Assembly (NCBI RefSeq): GCF_017942085.1
Contig: NZ_JAGKSP010000002.1
Location: 620,001-684,000 of the forward strand
Length of the DNA stretch: 64,000 nt
Origin: Paenibacillus lignilyticus
GTDB taxonomy: Bacteria > Bacillota > Bacilli > Paenibacillales > Paenibacillaceae
Reading direction: 5' to 3'
Part shown: positions 18,053-26,070 of the stretch, in pieces
How positions within the stretch are numbered: the stretch's first letter is position 1
Layout: each line of letters opens with the position of its first letter
Program-made: the position numbers and the translations under genes
Notes under the pieces: generated by a model
Database searches by the model: none
What the model saw: the letters and a program-made list of their open reading frames with translations, nothing else
What the model was told of the DNA's origin: nothing

Positions 18053-19603
18053 TCATGATCCGGCGATGACGGCTTCAATTCGCGAGATGCCTTCTTCTTC
18101 CGCATCCCATGCCGCCTGCAGCCCCTCCTGGATATCCCGCCACCGATTCGCGGGGCTGCCGCCGTAGCCGAACGGGAAGCGCGGGTAGAGCCGCACGAAC
18201 CACTTGCTCACTTGCTTGTAGCAATCGGCCGCCGCCAGAAGCTGAGTCCTGCGATCTGCACCGCGGGATCTATCCGCCAGCAGCTCCAGGAAAGCTGCGG
18301 CTTGCTGGCGCGCCTCGGCCAGAATAGCGACCTGGTAAGCATGTCCGTTCAGATCGAGCGTGTTGCGCCGAGCCCCTTCCAGCCAGACGCGATAACCGTC
18401 CAGACCGAAGACGTAGCCCTTGAGCGGCGGCTCCTTGCCCCGGGCATGATCGACGATCGCGCAAAGCACCGTATCCTCTGATGAAGGCGGCGACACCCTT
18501 CTTCGCAATCCGAAGACGAAGACCGGCCGTTCGTCGGTTTGGCGTCCTAACTGGTCATAACGATAAACCCACGTTTCCCCGTTGTATCCCTTGTACCGGA
18601 TCTCCTGCGAACGATCGTCGTACCCGTGGGCAAAGCCCATTTCGTTCCGCTCCATATTCCAAATAACGGCCGGAATCCCCCGATCGACCGATCCGTGGAC
18701 GACTGACAGCATTCGAACCTGCATGTCGGGCGTCATCGTCGTCTGTTGCGGCCTCCCGACACAAACTCCGCTGAAGCCGAGCCGTTCGACGGTCCGGTAA
18801 GCCGCATAGCTCCAGTCGAACGTCAGTATGCCCTGCCAATCGCAATTTTCCGGCATATTGACGCGGAAAGCCTCCGCCGAAATTCCCATCAGTTCAGTAT
18901 ACGTGATATTCGTAATCTCGGCCGTGCCCAGCGCTTCGCCGATCATGGCCGAGATGAACGCATAAGGCCTCGGATAGGTCGGCGCCGGCAGCAAACAGGA
19001 GCTCGGGTGACCGTGCGTTTCCCTTTCCAGTAAATAGGCGGCAATCTCTTCCCGGAACCGCTCGTCGTTCACTTTGAGCCGGGCTCTGGAGAGGATGTTG
19101 TAGACATTGCTTTTCTTCATATTGTAACGGTCCGCCAGTTGTTCCGGCGTAGCTTCTTCATTGGCGGCGGCGTCCAGAACGTCCCGCGCCTGCTTGGACA
19201 GCTTGGCGAGCGAGCGGCGAACCAGCTCGGCGCTGGCCTCCTGCTCTTGCCACTCACCGATCTCGTCGGACCGGCCGCGATTCGCAGGTCCCGCCTCGAG
19301 TATCTCCTCGATGGCGATCGTGCGCCGGTTGTCCCCTCCGCGGATCTCATTGATCGCCATGCGGCGGATCATCAAACGGAACCAGGCGCCGAATTTATGA
19401 TCGTCCTTCAACTGGTGCAGCTTGTCTTTCATGCGGATGAACGCTTCCTGCACGATATCGTCGGCCAAGTAGGGATCGCGTACGATACTTTGCGCCCACG
19501 ACATCGCCGCCGCGCGATATCGGTTGAAAATCGTCTCATATGCCGCATAGTCGCCTTGTCGGATACGCGTTAACAAGTCCTTCAAATCCAATGAATGATC
19601 CAC
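18053..19603 (-). CDS. ECF-like sigma factor with a large C-terminal extension
   Basis: A long protein of about 516 aa whose first 190 residues are a sigma-70 factor. Region 2 (YETIFNRYRAAAMSWAQSIV ... DDIVQEAFIRM) is followed by region 4 (LAKLSKQARDVLDAA ... ATPEQLADRYNMKKSNVYNI). Classical ECF factors end there at about 190 aa. Here about 320 more residues follow, with MGISAEAFRV, IPAVIWNM and MGFAHGYDDRSQEIRYKGY, which resemble the BtrH-N/cysteine-peptidase-like fold; no catalytic assignment is made. GTG at 19603 has AAGGAGG 4 nt upstream; the longer frame from 19642 lacks an RBS. No anti-sigma gene is adjacent, so the C-terminal domain may regulate the factor itself. Confidence 0.75.
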   Translation of the reverse strand: MDHSLDLKDLLTRIRQGDYAAYETIFNRYRAAAMSWAQSIVRDPYLADDIVQEAFIRMKDKLHQLKDDHKFGAWFRLMIRRMAINEIRGGDNRRTIAIEEILEAGPANRGRSDEIGEWQEQEASAELVRRSLAKLSKQARDVLDAAANEEATPEQLADRYNMKKSNVYNILSRARLKVNDERFREEIAAYLLERETHGHPSSCLLPAPTYPRPYAFISAMIGEALGTAEITNITYTELMGISAEAFRVNMPENCDWQGILTFDWSYAAYRTVERLGFSGVCVGRPQQTTMTPDMQVRMLSVVHGSVDRGIPAVIWNMERNEMGFAHGYDDRSQEIRYKGYNGETWVYRYDQLGRQTDERPVFVFGLRRRVSPPSSEDTVLCAIVDHARGKEPPLKGYVFGLDGYRVWLEGARRNTLDLNGHAYQVAILAEARQQAAAFLELLADRSRGADRRTQLLAAADCYKQVSKWFVRLYPRFPFGYGGSPANRWRDIQEGLQAAWDAEEEGISRIEAVIAGS

Positions 19604-19693
19604 GATGCCTCCTTGTGATGGTGAAACCTGCTGCATGCTCACCCAATCAAGATAACCAAGTTATTCGACGAATAGCGGGATTTTCCTGCCGGA

Positions 19694-20269
19694 TTATTGC
19701 TGCACCTGATAATGGAGGCAGACGACGCCGGATGGCAGTGTTTTACTATCAAGCAGTTTAAAGCGGAGCTTGTCGTCGATCCCCTTGAATAACGGCAAAC
19801 CGCGGCCGACAACGACAGGCGACACCGTAATCTGATATTCGTCGATCAAGTCGAGCTGCATAAGAGTGTGCGCTAACCCGGGGCTGCCGAGGATCATGAT
19901 GTCCTTGCCGGGCTGTTGTTTCAGTTTCATGATTTCTTCCGCCGCATTGTCTTTCACCAATCGGGAGTTGACCCAGTCTATGTTGTCCAAAGTGGAGGAG
20001 AACACGATTTTGGTCGTGCGATCCAACCACTTTGAATGTTCGACATCGCGCGGCTTGGCCGACGGATTCGAAGGCACGGTCGGCCAATAGTCCTTCATGA
20101 TATGATACGTCCCGCGTCCCCACAAAATTGTGTCTACCGTTTTAAAGAGGTTATAGGCGTGTTTCGCCAAGTCGTCGTCATAGGAAATCCATTGGATGTC
20201 CCCCGTTCCGTTCGGTCCTTCGACGATGCCATCCAGCGATGCGTGCAGGGCGAGTACAACTTTTCTCAT
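19694..20269 (-). CDS. Dihydrofolate reductase/RibD C-terminal-like reductase
   Basis: A 191-aa protein of the DHFR-like RibD C-terminal family. Visible markers are the N-terminal strand VVLALHASLDGIVEGPNG, the nucleotide-binding loop DTILWGRGTYHIM, and the central DIMILGSPGLAHTL. It would reduce a pterin- or flavin-like substrate with NADPH; the substrate is unknown, and the family includes YwjB/YyaP-type proteins. The ATG at 20269 has AAAGGAG 8 nt upstream. Single gene. Confidence 0.85.
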   Translation of the reverse strand: MRKVVLALHASLDGIVEGPNGTGDIQWISYDDDLAKHAYNLFKTVDTILWGRGTYHIMKDYWPTVPSNPSAKPRDVEHSKWLDRTTKIVFSSTLDNIDWVNSRLVKDNAAEEIMKLKQQPGKDIMILGSPGLAHTLMQLDLIDEYQITVSPVVVGRGLPLFKGIDDKLRFKLLDSKTLPSGVVCLHYQVQQ

Positions 20270-20396
20270 TGTTCATTTCTCCTTTGATGTGGTTTTTTCC
20301 TAATCGTAGGAACCCGCTAGGGAAGCTTTCGATAGGGATTCAACCTATAGACACAGGGGGACTTCATTTTCTATCACAGGCGTCTAAATTTTTTTT

Positions 20397-20819
20397 ATGA
20401 AGGGGCCAAGTTGTACGAACGTTGGATTCAGGGATCTGCTCAAAACCCACAAACTGAGCAACTTCATCGTTGGCATAGAACCGATCGGTCACTACTGTTT
20501 CAGCCTGGCTGGTTGGCTTGGCTCTCAAGGCATTGAAGCTGATTTGGTTAATCCTCATCTTGTCAAAAAGAACAAGGAAAACCGAGACAACACCCCATCT
20601 AAAAGCGATCGCAAGGACGCTCTCGTCATTGCAGATATGATCAAAAACGGGTACTACTCCCCCGTTCGTTTCCATCCGGAAGCCTACGAGGAATTGCGCA
20701 TTCTCATGGCCAACCGTGAGAAGGTTACCAAACGTCTTAACAGCACGGTTAATCAGATTCATCACTGGGTAGACATTGTGTTTCCCGAGCTCTTAAAAAA
20801 GTGGAAAAAGTATTCTTGA
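20397..20819 (+). pseudogene. 5' part of an IS110-family transposase, truncated
   Basis: About 135 codons of the DEDD domain: IVGIEPIGHYCFSLAGWL, VNPHLVKKNKENRDNTPSKS, DRKDALVIADMIKNGYYSPV, NSTVNQIHHWVDIVFPEL. The N-terminal D-containing strand is missing and the frame breaks at an A-rich run near 20795; an alternative frame continues briefly. The catalytic C-terminal half is absent. The remnant at 16470 is a C-terminal part, but it lies upstream in the same orientation, so the two are separate relics rather than one interrupted copy. Confidence 0.8.
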
Positions 20820-20960
20820 GACCTACACTTTCGCAGCATGAAATCGGCAAACAAGCCCCTTCGTGGCGACTTCGTTGATTATGTAAAACGAAGTGCAGAC
20901 GGGGTCACCTCTGGCTGACTGCCTTAAATATGGGATTCCCTGTCTCTCGTCGGCAATGAG

Positions 20961-21092
20961 ACTAAGTTCTTGTCAATTTCGGAAATGGGATCAAGTTCTT
21001 GTCATTTGATTTTGACAAGAACTTGATCCCATAAATGCAAAAAGCCACGATTTACGCGGCATTTAATGAGATAATGTTCTTGTCACCCGACA
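20961..21092 (-). mobile_element. Putative IS21-like element end with multiple internal repeats
   Basis: Read on the minus strand from 21092 it starts TGTCGGGTGACAAGAACAT. It contains further TGACAAGAAC copies at 21013-21022, in the arm 20985-21004 (inverted) and near 20967. The two central ones form a perfect 20-bp inverted repeat (20985-21004 and 21013-21032). A terminator-like hairpin lies at 21039-21060. IS21-family ends carry such multiple terminal repeats, hence the assignment. No istA or istB remains. Confidence 0.5.
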
Positions 21093-21108
21093 GTTGTCTA
21101 ACGACACA

Positions 21109-21145
21109 AATGTCCCGACATAAATGACACAAATGTCGGGACATT
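21109..21145. repeat. 13-bp perfect inverted repeat
   Basis: AATGTCCCGACAT (21109-21121) and its complement (21133-21145), 11-nt loop. It abuts the IS21-like end and precedes the DinB gene 3' end. There is no T-run; it may be an operator-like or mobile-element sequence. Confidence 0.5.
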
Positions 21146-21199
21146 CTCCTCATTTCGGCTATATCGGCTTCACCAAGAGATAATGTTTCTTGCTTCTGT

Positions 21200-21661
21200 T
21201 TACTGCGTACTCCGCTGCAACAGCAGCTTCATGGCATGAATTTGTCCAAGATGAAAAACTTCATGAGCAAATGTAAAGGTTATGAGTTCACCAATTGTTT
21301 TCATGCCAAAAGCTTTGTATGTGTCCTGTGGATTCTGAAGCTGTTCTTCAGGAATACGATTAATCCGATCTATCTGTTCCTTTAGCTGCTTTATCAACAA
21401 CTGAAGACTTGTCACGTCACGATTCCAGTCATCAGGTTTAGTTCCTGTATAAAATAATTCCTTATAATTGGCAGGCAGGTTTTGCAAATCCCCAAAAATA
21501 AAACTTTCTGAAATAGTAAGAACATGACCTATATGCCAGCGAATGTTATTATTGAAGCCCTTAGGTTGAATATCCATCATACGTTCATCAAGTTTCTCTA
21601 TCATTGCCAAAAAATAGCTGCGTGAAAACTCATAATTTTGATACCTTAGCTTTTCCTCCAT
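21200..21661 (-). CDS. DinB-family protein
   Basis: A 153-aa four-helix-bundle protein of the DinB/YfiT superfamily. The three metal-binding histidines are visible at RWHIGHVL (about residue 45) and FAHEVFHLGQIHAM near the C-terminus. Such proteins are metal-dependent, often thiol-S-transferase-like or of unknown function. The start is ATG at 21661 (a TTG precedes it); no strong RBS is visible, so the start is less certain. It stands alone beside mobile-element debris. Confidence 0.85.
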   Translation of the reverse strand: MEEKLRYQNYEFSRSYFLAMIEKLDERMMDIQPKGFNNNIRWHIGHVLTISESFIFGDLQNLPANYKELFYTGTKPDDWNRDVTSLQLLIKQLKEQIDRINRIPEEQLQNPQDTYKAFGMKTIGELITFTFAHEVFHLGQIHAMKLLLQRSTQ

Positions 21662-21803
21662 CAAAATTTTATTCTTGCAGCATTAAGCCTCGTTTGGGAA
21701 CAATCGTATCGTCGCAAGGGCCGTTTCGTTATTCCTCTCTCTTCTCCGGCTTCGCTTTGAATCGTATATTCAGTTGGACTAAGTTAGATTACTGAATCTG
21801 TTT

Positions 21804-23237
21804 TCACCTTGATTCATTAACGATCCAACTTTGGAAGAAGCTATTGTCCTTCATCCGGAAGTATGCTTTCATGAAACGCACAAATTCAGGCGTCGTGACA
21901 TGCGAGAATTTATACTTTTCGAAGTAGCTGTGCAGGAATTTAAATCCTGTTTTATCGTCGGGAGTTTGATCGAAATACTGGCTCAACTTATAATTTGGAA
22001 TCACGTACAAACTATTTATAAACTCGTTTTCCGCGTATTCATCCAACGGCAAATTCGAAGGCTTTCCCTTTAGATTTAAGTAATGTAATAAATAGGAATC
22101 CTGCTTTAAATAACTTGAAGTCGCAAATTCGGTAATTCCCTCGTCCAGCCAGCCGTCATAGTATGGATCGTCGGCTACCATGCCATAGAACCATTGGTGA
22201 ATCAGTTCATGGACGACTCTCTGCTTCAGATGTTCCGGCCTGACTAAGCCGATCGTAACGGCTCCCGGATGCTCTATGTTCCCAAAATGTTGTCCTGTTA
22301 CGATATCCAACTGCTTATATGGGTAAGGTCCGACGTGCTCATTCATGAATGAAAGCAAATCTCCGGCTGTTTGCTTAATGGTGTCACTGGTACTCTGAGG
22401 GAGTTTATAACCCCAAACGCGAATGTTCGTATCGCCTACAAGTTTGGATTCGGACTTCATGCCCTTCGTTACCACTACGAACATTTCGAGAATATGATCG
22501 GCTTTTAATTGCCCGGAAGATCCATCACCATCTGCATCGGACGGAGAGGAAGATACAAGATGATATCCGGAGAATAAACTGTAATTCAACGTAAAGTCGC
22601 TAAAATCCGTGTCGGCAAATTCACTGTTTGCATTATAATTTAAATTCCAACCACCACGATACGTTGCAAGCATGGGGTACCACTGAGCCAAGACGTAAGT
22701 ATCGCCATCGTTGCTAAAATAACTGTAATTCTTTATACGATATGAAATTTTTAGATGGGTCGTTGCGGACGGTGGCAGCTTTTCGGGAAGTTTCACCGTC
22801 AATGCCGCTTTATCCAATGAATAATGGACCGGTCTATCATCGAGAAGAACCTCACCCATCTTTAGATCCCCTCCCAAATTCGGAATCATATAAAGTTCCA
22901 GCTTGTCCCACGAATCAGAGGATACATTCGTGGCTGTAATGTTGGCAATCGCAATGAAAGAATGATCATCTGTCATCTTCAACGATAGATCGTATGACGC
23001 TTTACTGCCGTTTAGAGAAGGCTTCGGGACAAATCCGGGAATATCGCTTGTTTGTGTGACGGCGGGCGGGGCATTTGGTGGAGTTGCATTTTCTGCCTGG
23101 AGGTTTCCAGTCTCCTGAACGACTGAATCCACGTTTTTGTTTGAATTCGACAATGTTATTGCTCCGAAAATAATGGCGATCATAATACATACAACAAAAA
23201 TAAAACGTTTTTTGCGAATCCAGATATTTCTCGACAT
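21804..23237 (-). CDS. Membrane-anchored M1-family metallopeptidase
   Basis: A 477-aa gluzincin. An N-terminal TM anchor (about residues 11-30) and a Pro/Asn linker are followed by a beta-sandwich substrate domain and the catalytic domain. The zinc site HELIHQW is at about 343-347 with the third ligand Glu at about 366 (WLDEGITEF), exact HExxH-x18-E spacing. The substrate-side motif is GNIEHPGAVTIG, in place of the usual GAMEN. The helical C-terminal domain of long M1 enzymes is missing; the length is nevertheless typical of the short bacterial membrane type. It would trim peptides outside the membrane. ATG 23237; the RBS is weak. Confidence 0.85.
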   Translation of the reverse strand: MSRNIWIRKKRFIFVVCIMIAIIFGAITLSNSNKNVDSVVQETGNLQAENATPPNAPPAVTQTSDIPGFVPKPSLNGSKASYDLSLKMTDDHSFIAIANITATNVSSDSWDKLELYMIPNLGGDLKMGEVLLDDRPVHYSLDKAALTVKLPEKLPPSATTHLKISYRIKNYSYFSNDGDTYVLAQWYPMLATYRGGWNLNYNANSEFADTDFSDFTLNYSLFSGYHLVSSSPSDADGDGSSGQLKADHILEMFVVVTKGMKSESKLVGDTNIRVWGYKLPQSTSDTIKQTAGDLLSFMNEHVGPYPYKQLDIVTGQHFGNIEHPGAVTIGLVRPEHLKQRVVHELIHQWFYGMVADDPYYDGWLDEGITEFATSSYLKQDSYLLHYLNLKGKPSNLPLDEYAENEFINSLYVIPNYKLSQYFDQTPDDKTGFKFLHSYFEKYKFSHVTTPEFVRFMKAYFRMKDNSFFQSWIVNESR

Positions 23238-23461
23238 TCATTCATCATCCCATCCATTATTTTTATCGAATGACTGATTAAAGTTGCATAAAATCTTTAT
23301 TTATTTTATTCCGTTAAATTAATATACCTTATCAGCAAGTAGCAGTTCTGTAATCTACATTGCTTTTAACATTCGAGATGTACGGATTCTCCCGTTCAGC
23401 CGCATGCCAAGCGTAATGAGGGTCAAGCCTACGCGATAAAACCTCGATTATTCTAAAGTTT

Positions 23462-23986
23462 TTATGACAATTCTTTCATCGCTTTTTCAAGATGAATCTT
23501 AATCATTCTTCGACTGGTAACGATAATACCTTCGTTAGATAGTTCCCTTAAGATAAGTGATACCGCTTCTCGCGTAGCACCGACCATATTAGCCAATTCT
23601 TGATGAGTCAGCAGAATGTCGATTTTTAGGTATCCGTTTTCTTCTACGCTACATTTTTTAGAAAGCGTTCTTAGAAAGTAAAGTACTTGATCGCGAAGGC
23701 CTCTAAAAATAAGTTTTTCCACAAATTCATCCTGCTCTCGCAATCTCATACTCAAATCCGATAAACATCTTAGAGAGAGCTCTGAATAATCCCTTAAAAG
23801 GGGCTCGAATTGTTCTTTAGATATTGAACAAATCATCGTTTCCTCGATCGTTTCCGCGTATGTTCCATTTGTTCCGAGCGAAAACGATTCTACTTCTCCA
23901 AACATCTCGCCCTCGCTAATAATGCAAACCGTATGTTGTTTGCCGGTAGCATTGTTTTTATATAATCGTATGCCTTTAAGTGTCTT
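23462..23986 (-). pseudogene. 5'-truncated Crp/Fnr-family regulator
   Basis: The open frame starts after a TAG at 23987-23989 and reads KTLKGIRLYKNNATGKQHTV, then IISEGEMFGEVESF. This is the second half of a cyclic-nucleotide-binding beta-roll, followed by the dimer helix and a Crp-type HTH (LTHQELANMVGATREAVSLI). The first 40-50 residues of the sensor domain are missing. The first ATG (23905) would give a 147-aa protein lacking most of the roll, so it is probably non-functional. It neighbours a tyrosine-recombinase remnant. Confidence 0.75.
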
Positions 23987-24057
23987 CTACCGTTAGCCAA
24001 ATGCAAAGCCATCTAAAAGAACCGACGATATAGTTCTCGACGACGTTCTCCACGCAA

Positions 24058-24196
24058 TTATGCATATATTTGAGTGGTTGATGCTTTTTCATGACCCAGC
24101 ATGCCTTGAATAAAATCTAAAGGTGCTCCATTATCTAGGAGCTGGCATGCATAAGTATGGCGAAAGCGATGAGGGTATACATTTGCCCCATGTATA
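24058..24196 (-). pseudogene. C-terminal remnant of a tyrosine recombinase (integrase)
   Basis: The minus strand encodes GANVYPHRFRHTYACQLL, then DNGAPLDFIQGMLGHEKAS, then TTQIYA and a stop. This includes the catalytic H-x-x-R, the second H (GH) and the nucleophile Tyr of the phage-integrase family. An in-frame TGA lies just upstream, near 24200, and the rest of the protein is gone. It marks a former integrative element in the 16-24 kb patch. The nearby toxin locus may have come with it. Confidence 0.75.
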
Positions 24197-24331
24197 AATA
24201 TTCATTTTTGTGTATACCCCTTTAATCCTGAAACAAAAATTACAGCTTATGTTGAAACATTTACAGCCAATGCTGAAAAATCACAACAAGATGGATGGTT
24301 ATCCCCCTCCCAACTTGTACCAAATTACATA

Positions 24332-24361
24332 TAGACACACGAACAAGCGTTCGCTTATAAT
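24332..24361 (+). promoter_or_regulatory. Toxin promoter with an embedded LexA (DinR) box
   Basis: -35 TAGACA (24332-24337), 18-bp spacer, -10 TATAAT (24356-24361). The spacer holds CGAACAAGCGTTCG (24340-24353), a perfect match to the Gram-positive LexA box CGAACRNRYGTTYG. A repressor there would cover the promoter. This predicts induction of the downstream toxin after DNA damage. Confidence 0.75.
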
Positions 24362-24422
24362 AGAGAAGCGATGAATGGCTTGCAAGGGCGGTCGGCTAGT
24401 CTCCCGGAAGGGAGGTGACGCC

Positions 24423-24506
24423 ATGGAGGTTCAAGACGCGATGACGCTGATGTTCACGTTCGGCATGTTTATTATCGCGATGCTCACTTACCTCAAAAAA
24501 AAATAG
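24423..24506 (+). CDS. Type I toxin peptide (putative holin-like toxin family)
   Basis: A 27-aa peptide beginning MEVQDAMTLMFTFGMFIIAM and ending LTYLKKK. The M-x-V-x-x-A-[ML]-[TS]-L-M-[FL]-x-F-G-M-F-I-I-A core is the signature of the Bacillus TxpA/BsrG-like putative holin-like toxins. One membrane helix (about residues 8-24) has a Lys-rich cytoplasmic tail; the peptide is shorter at the C-terminus than many relatives. The RBS GGGAGGTGA lies 4 nt before ATG. Such peptides damage or depolarise the membrane. The 3' end overlaps an antisense RNA gene. It sits alone between the recombinase remnant and an SBP operon. Confidence 0.85.
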   Translation: MEVQDAMTLMFTFGMFIIAMLTYLKKK

Positions 24507-24636
24507 ACCGCCCTCTCGCGAAGGAATGCGGTCTACTCTATAATCTCATATCCTGATACAGCCTTCCGCCCTTAAAAGCGGGTAATCGCGCCGGGAGTCG
24601 GTTGCCGCCGACTCTCTTTGCCTGTTACGTTTCTTT
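24490..24636 (-). ncRNA. Antisense antitoxin RNA of the type I toxin
   Basis: A minus-strand RNA of about 145 nt is predicted from the promoter at 24643-24670 to an intrinsic terminator. The terminator stem TAGACCGC/GCGGTCTA (24504-24511 with 24528-24535) is followed by nine Ts on the minus strand, inside the toxin's last codons. A second hairpin, GAGTCGG/CCGACTC, lies near 24595-24614. The RNA therefore overlaps the 3' end of the toxin mRNA, as in TxpA/RatA and BsrG/SR4. Ends are estimated. Confidence 0.7.
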
Positions 24637-24642
24637 GCCAAT

Positions 24643-24670
24643 ATAATACCATATTTGCTCAGGAGTTGAA
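24643..24670 (-). promoter_or_regulatory. Promoter of the antitoxin RNA
   Basis: Minus strand: -35 TTCAAC (24665-24670), 16-bp spacer, -10 TATTAT (24643-24648). There is no LexA box here, so the antitoxin would be constitutive. Confidence 0.55.
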
Positions 24671-24717
24671 CATATGCATTTCGTAAATGAGACCGCTTAA
24701 TTGAGCGAGTTGAATAG

Positions 24718-26070
24718 CTATTGACTTTTCGGTTTCGCCGCTTCCAATAATGCTTGTCCTTCCTTCTGCACGGCCGCGATACATTCGTCTACGCTCTTCT
24801 CGCCATTAACGGCTGCTTTCACTTCACGATCTTGAAGCTGCTGAAACAGTTCCAAGAATTTAGGATCATACCCTTCGAGCGAATAGCTCCGATCGATGCT
24901 CGGAAGCGTCTCATACAGCTCCGCCAGCACCGGGTCATGATCATAGCTCATATAGGACCTGCGCGTTGGCATGCTGTACTCGTCCTGAATGCCTGATTTG
25001 GCCTTCGCCACATAATCACTCAGCATGAACTCGATAATTTGCCATGCCGCATCGGCATTCCGAGCCCCAGTCGGGATCGCCATATAATCATAAACGCCAA
25101 GATGGACAGATCTGCTCGTATCGATGGAGCTAACCGGCGGCGTAACCCTACCCGTTTCGAACTTCATTCCTTTGATGCTGTTGTATCTGTCGATCGTCAT
25201 CGCAGATTTTCCTTTTTTAAACAAATCCGCTTCATTCGTATCATCTTCGGTAAAATACAGGGTACCGTCGATCATATGCCCTTGGACATCCTGCATCATG
25301 AAGGTGCCATTCTTATAGAGATTCACGACGGTTGCGAACAGACTGCGCCAAGCAGGCGTGTCCACAGTTACTTTACCGGTTTGGAAGCTGTAAGACTGGA
25401 GCCCCTCCGAGCTGGACAGACTGAGGAGCAGGCTGTGCGGCATACTGCTAAACGGCTGATGATAGCCTACTACCCCGTCCTTGCGGCTTCCTGCTTTCGC
25501 AAATTGGCCGGCCAACTGCATGACATCCATGATGGTCATGCCGTTCCGAGGCAGCTCTACCCTATACTTGTGAAACAAGTCCGCGTTGTAATAGAGAACG
25601 GAAGCTTGGAAGGAAGCAGCTAAGGCATATAAATTGCCGCCTCCTTCGCGCTTGATTTTATCGATCATCCCGGGATAGAAGTCATCCGCTTTCATCCCGC
25701 TTGCTTGCAGCCGCACCGACAGATCTTCCAAGACGCCGTGAGCCGCCAATCCGGGATATTGGCCGGAGTAGCCGAGCAAAACAAGGTCCGGCTTCTCTTC
25801 TTTCAGCTTCTTCTCATACTGCTCCTCCGATATGGACTTATAATTCGGTTCCATCTCGATAAGCTCAACCTCGAAATTCGGAAAAGCAGCGGTTACAAAA
25901 TCCCCAATCGTAAAGGAATAGCTGCTCTTACTAGACAGCGCTATACGAATGACTTCTTTCTCGTTACCGCCTGCAGTCCGATCATCCGCCATACAGCCGC
26001 TTAGCAGAAAACTAACCCCCAGCAGGAAGATGAAACACGCGAATGAAGCGCGACGCACTCGACTACTCAT
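24718..26070 (-). CDS. Solute-binding lipoprotein, third gene of the ECF sigma operon
   Basis: A 450-aa exported lipoprotein (signal peptide MSSRVRRASFACFIFLLG, lipobox LLSGC) of the family 1 extracellular sugar-binding type: IRIALSSKSSYSF, YYNADLFHKY, then NADAAWQIIEFMLSDYVAKA. The ATG at 26070 overlaps the stop of the upstream gene by 8 bp, with AAGGGGA 7 nt upstream, so it is translationally coupled. No permease follows, so it is probably not an importer part. Its sequence resembles the sensor domain of the upstream anti-sigma-like protein; it may be a co-receptor. This role is inferred. Confidence 0.82.
   Translation of the reverse strand: MSSRVRRASFACFIFLLGVSFLLSGCMADDRTAGGNEKEVIRIALSSKSSYSFTIGDFVTAAFPNFEVELIEMEPNYKSISEEQYEKKLKEEKPDLVLLGYSGQYPGLAAHGVLEDLSVRLQASGMKADDFYPGMIDKIKREGGGNLYALAASFQASVLYYNADLFHKYRVELPRNGMTIMDVMQLAGQFAKAGSRKDGVVGYHQPFSSMPHSLLLSLSSSEGLQSYSFQTGKVTVDTPAWRSLFATVVNLYKNGTFMMQDVQGHMIDGTLYFTEDDTNEADLFKKGKSAMTIDRYNSIKGMKFETGRVTPPVSSIDTSRSVHLGVYDYMAIPTGARNADAAWQIIEFMLSDYVAKAKSGIQDEYSMPTRRSYMSYDHDPVLAELYETLPSIDRSYSLEGYDPKFLELFQQLQDREVKAAVNGEKSVDECIAAVQKEGQALLEAAKPKSQ

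Larger units (their letters stand above)
20820..21199. other. Mobile-element debris, no gene
   Basis: Non-coding. It contains the IS21-like end (20961-21092) and a separate inverted repeat at 21109-21145. No open frame of note. Confidence 0.5.
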
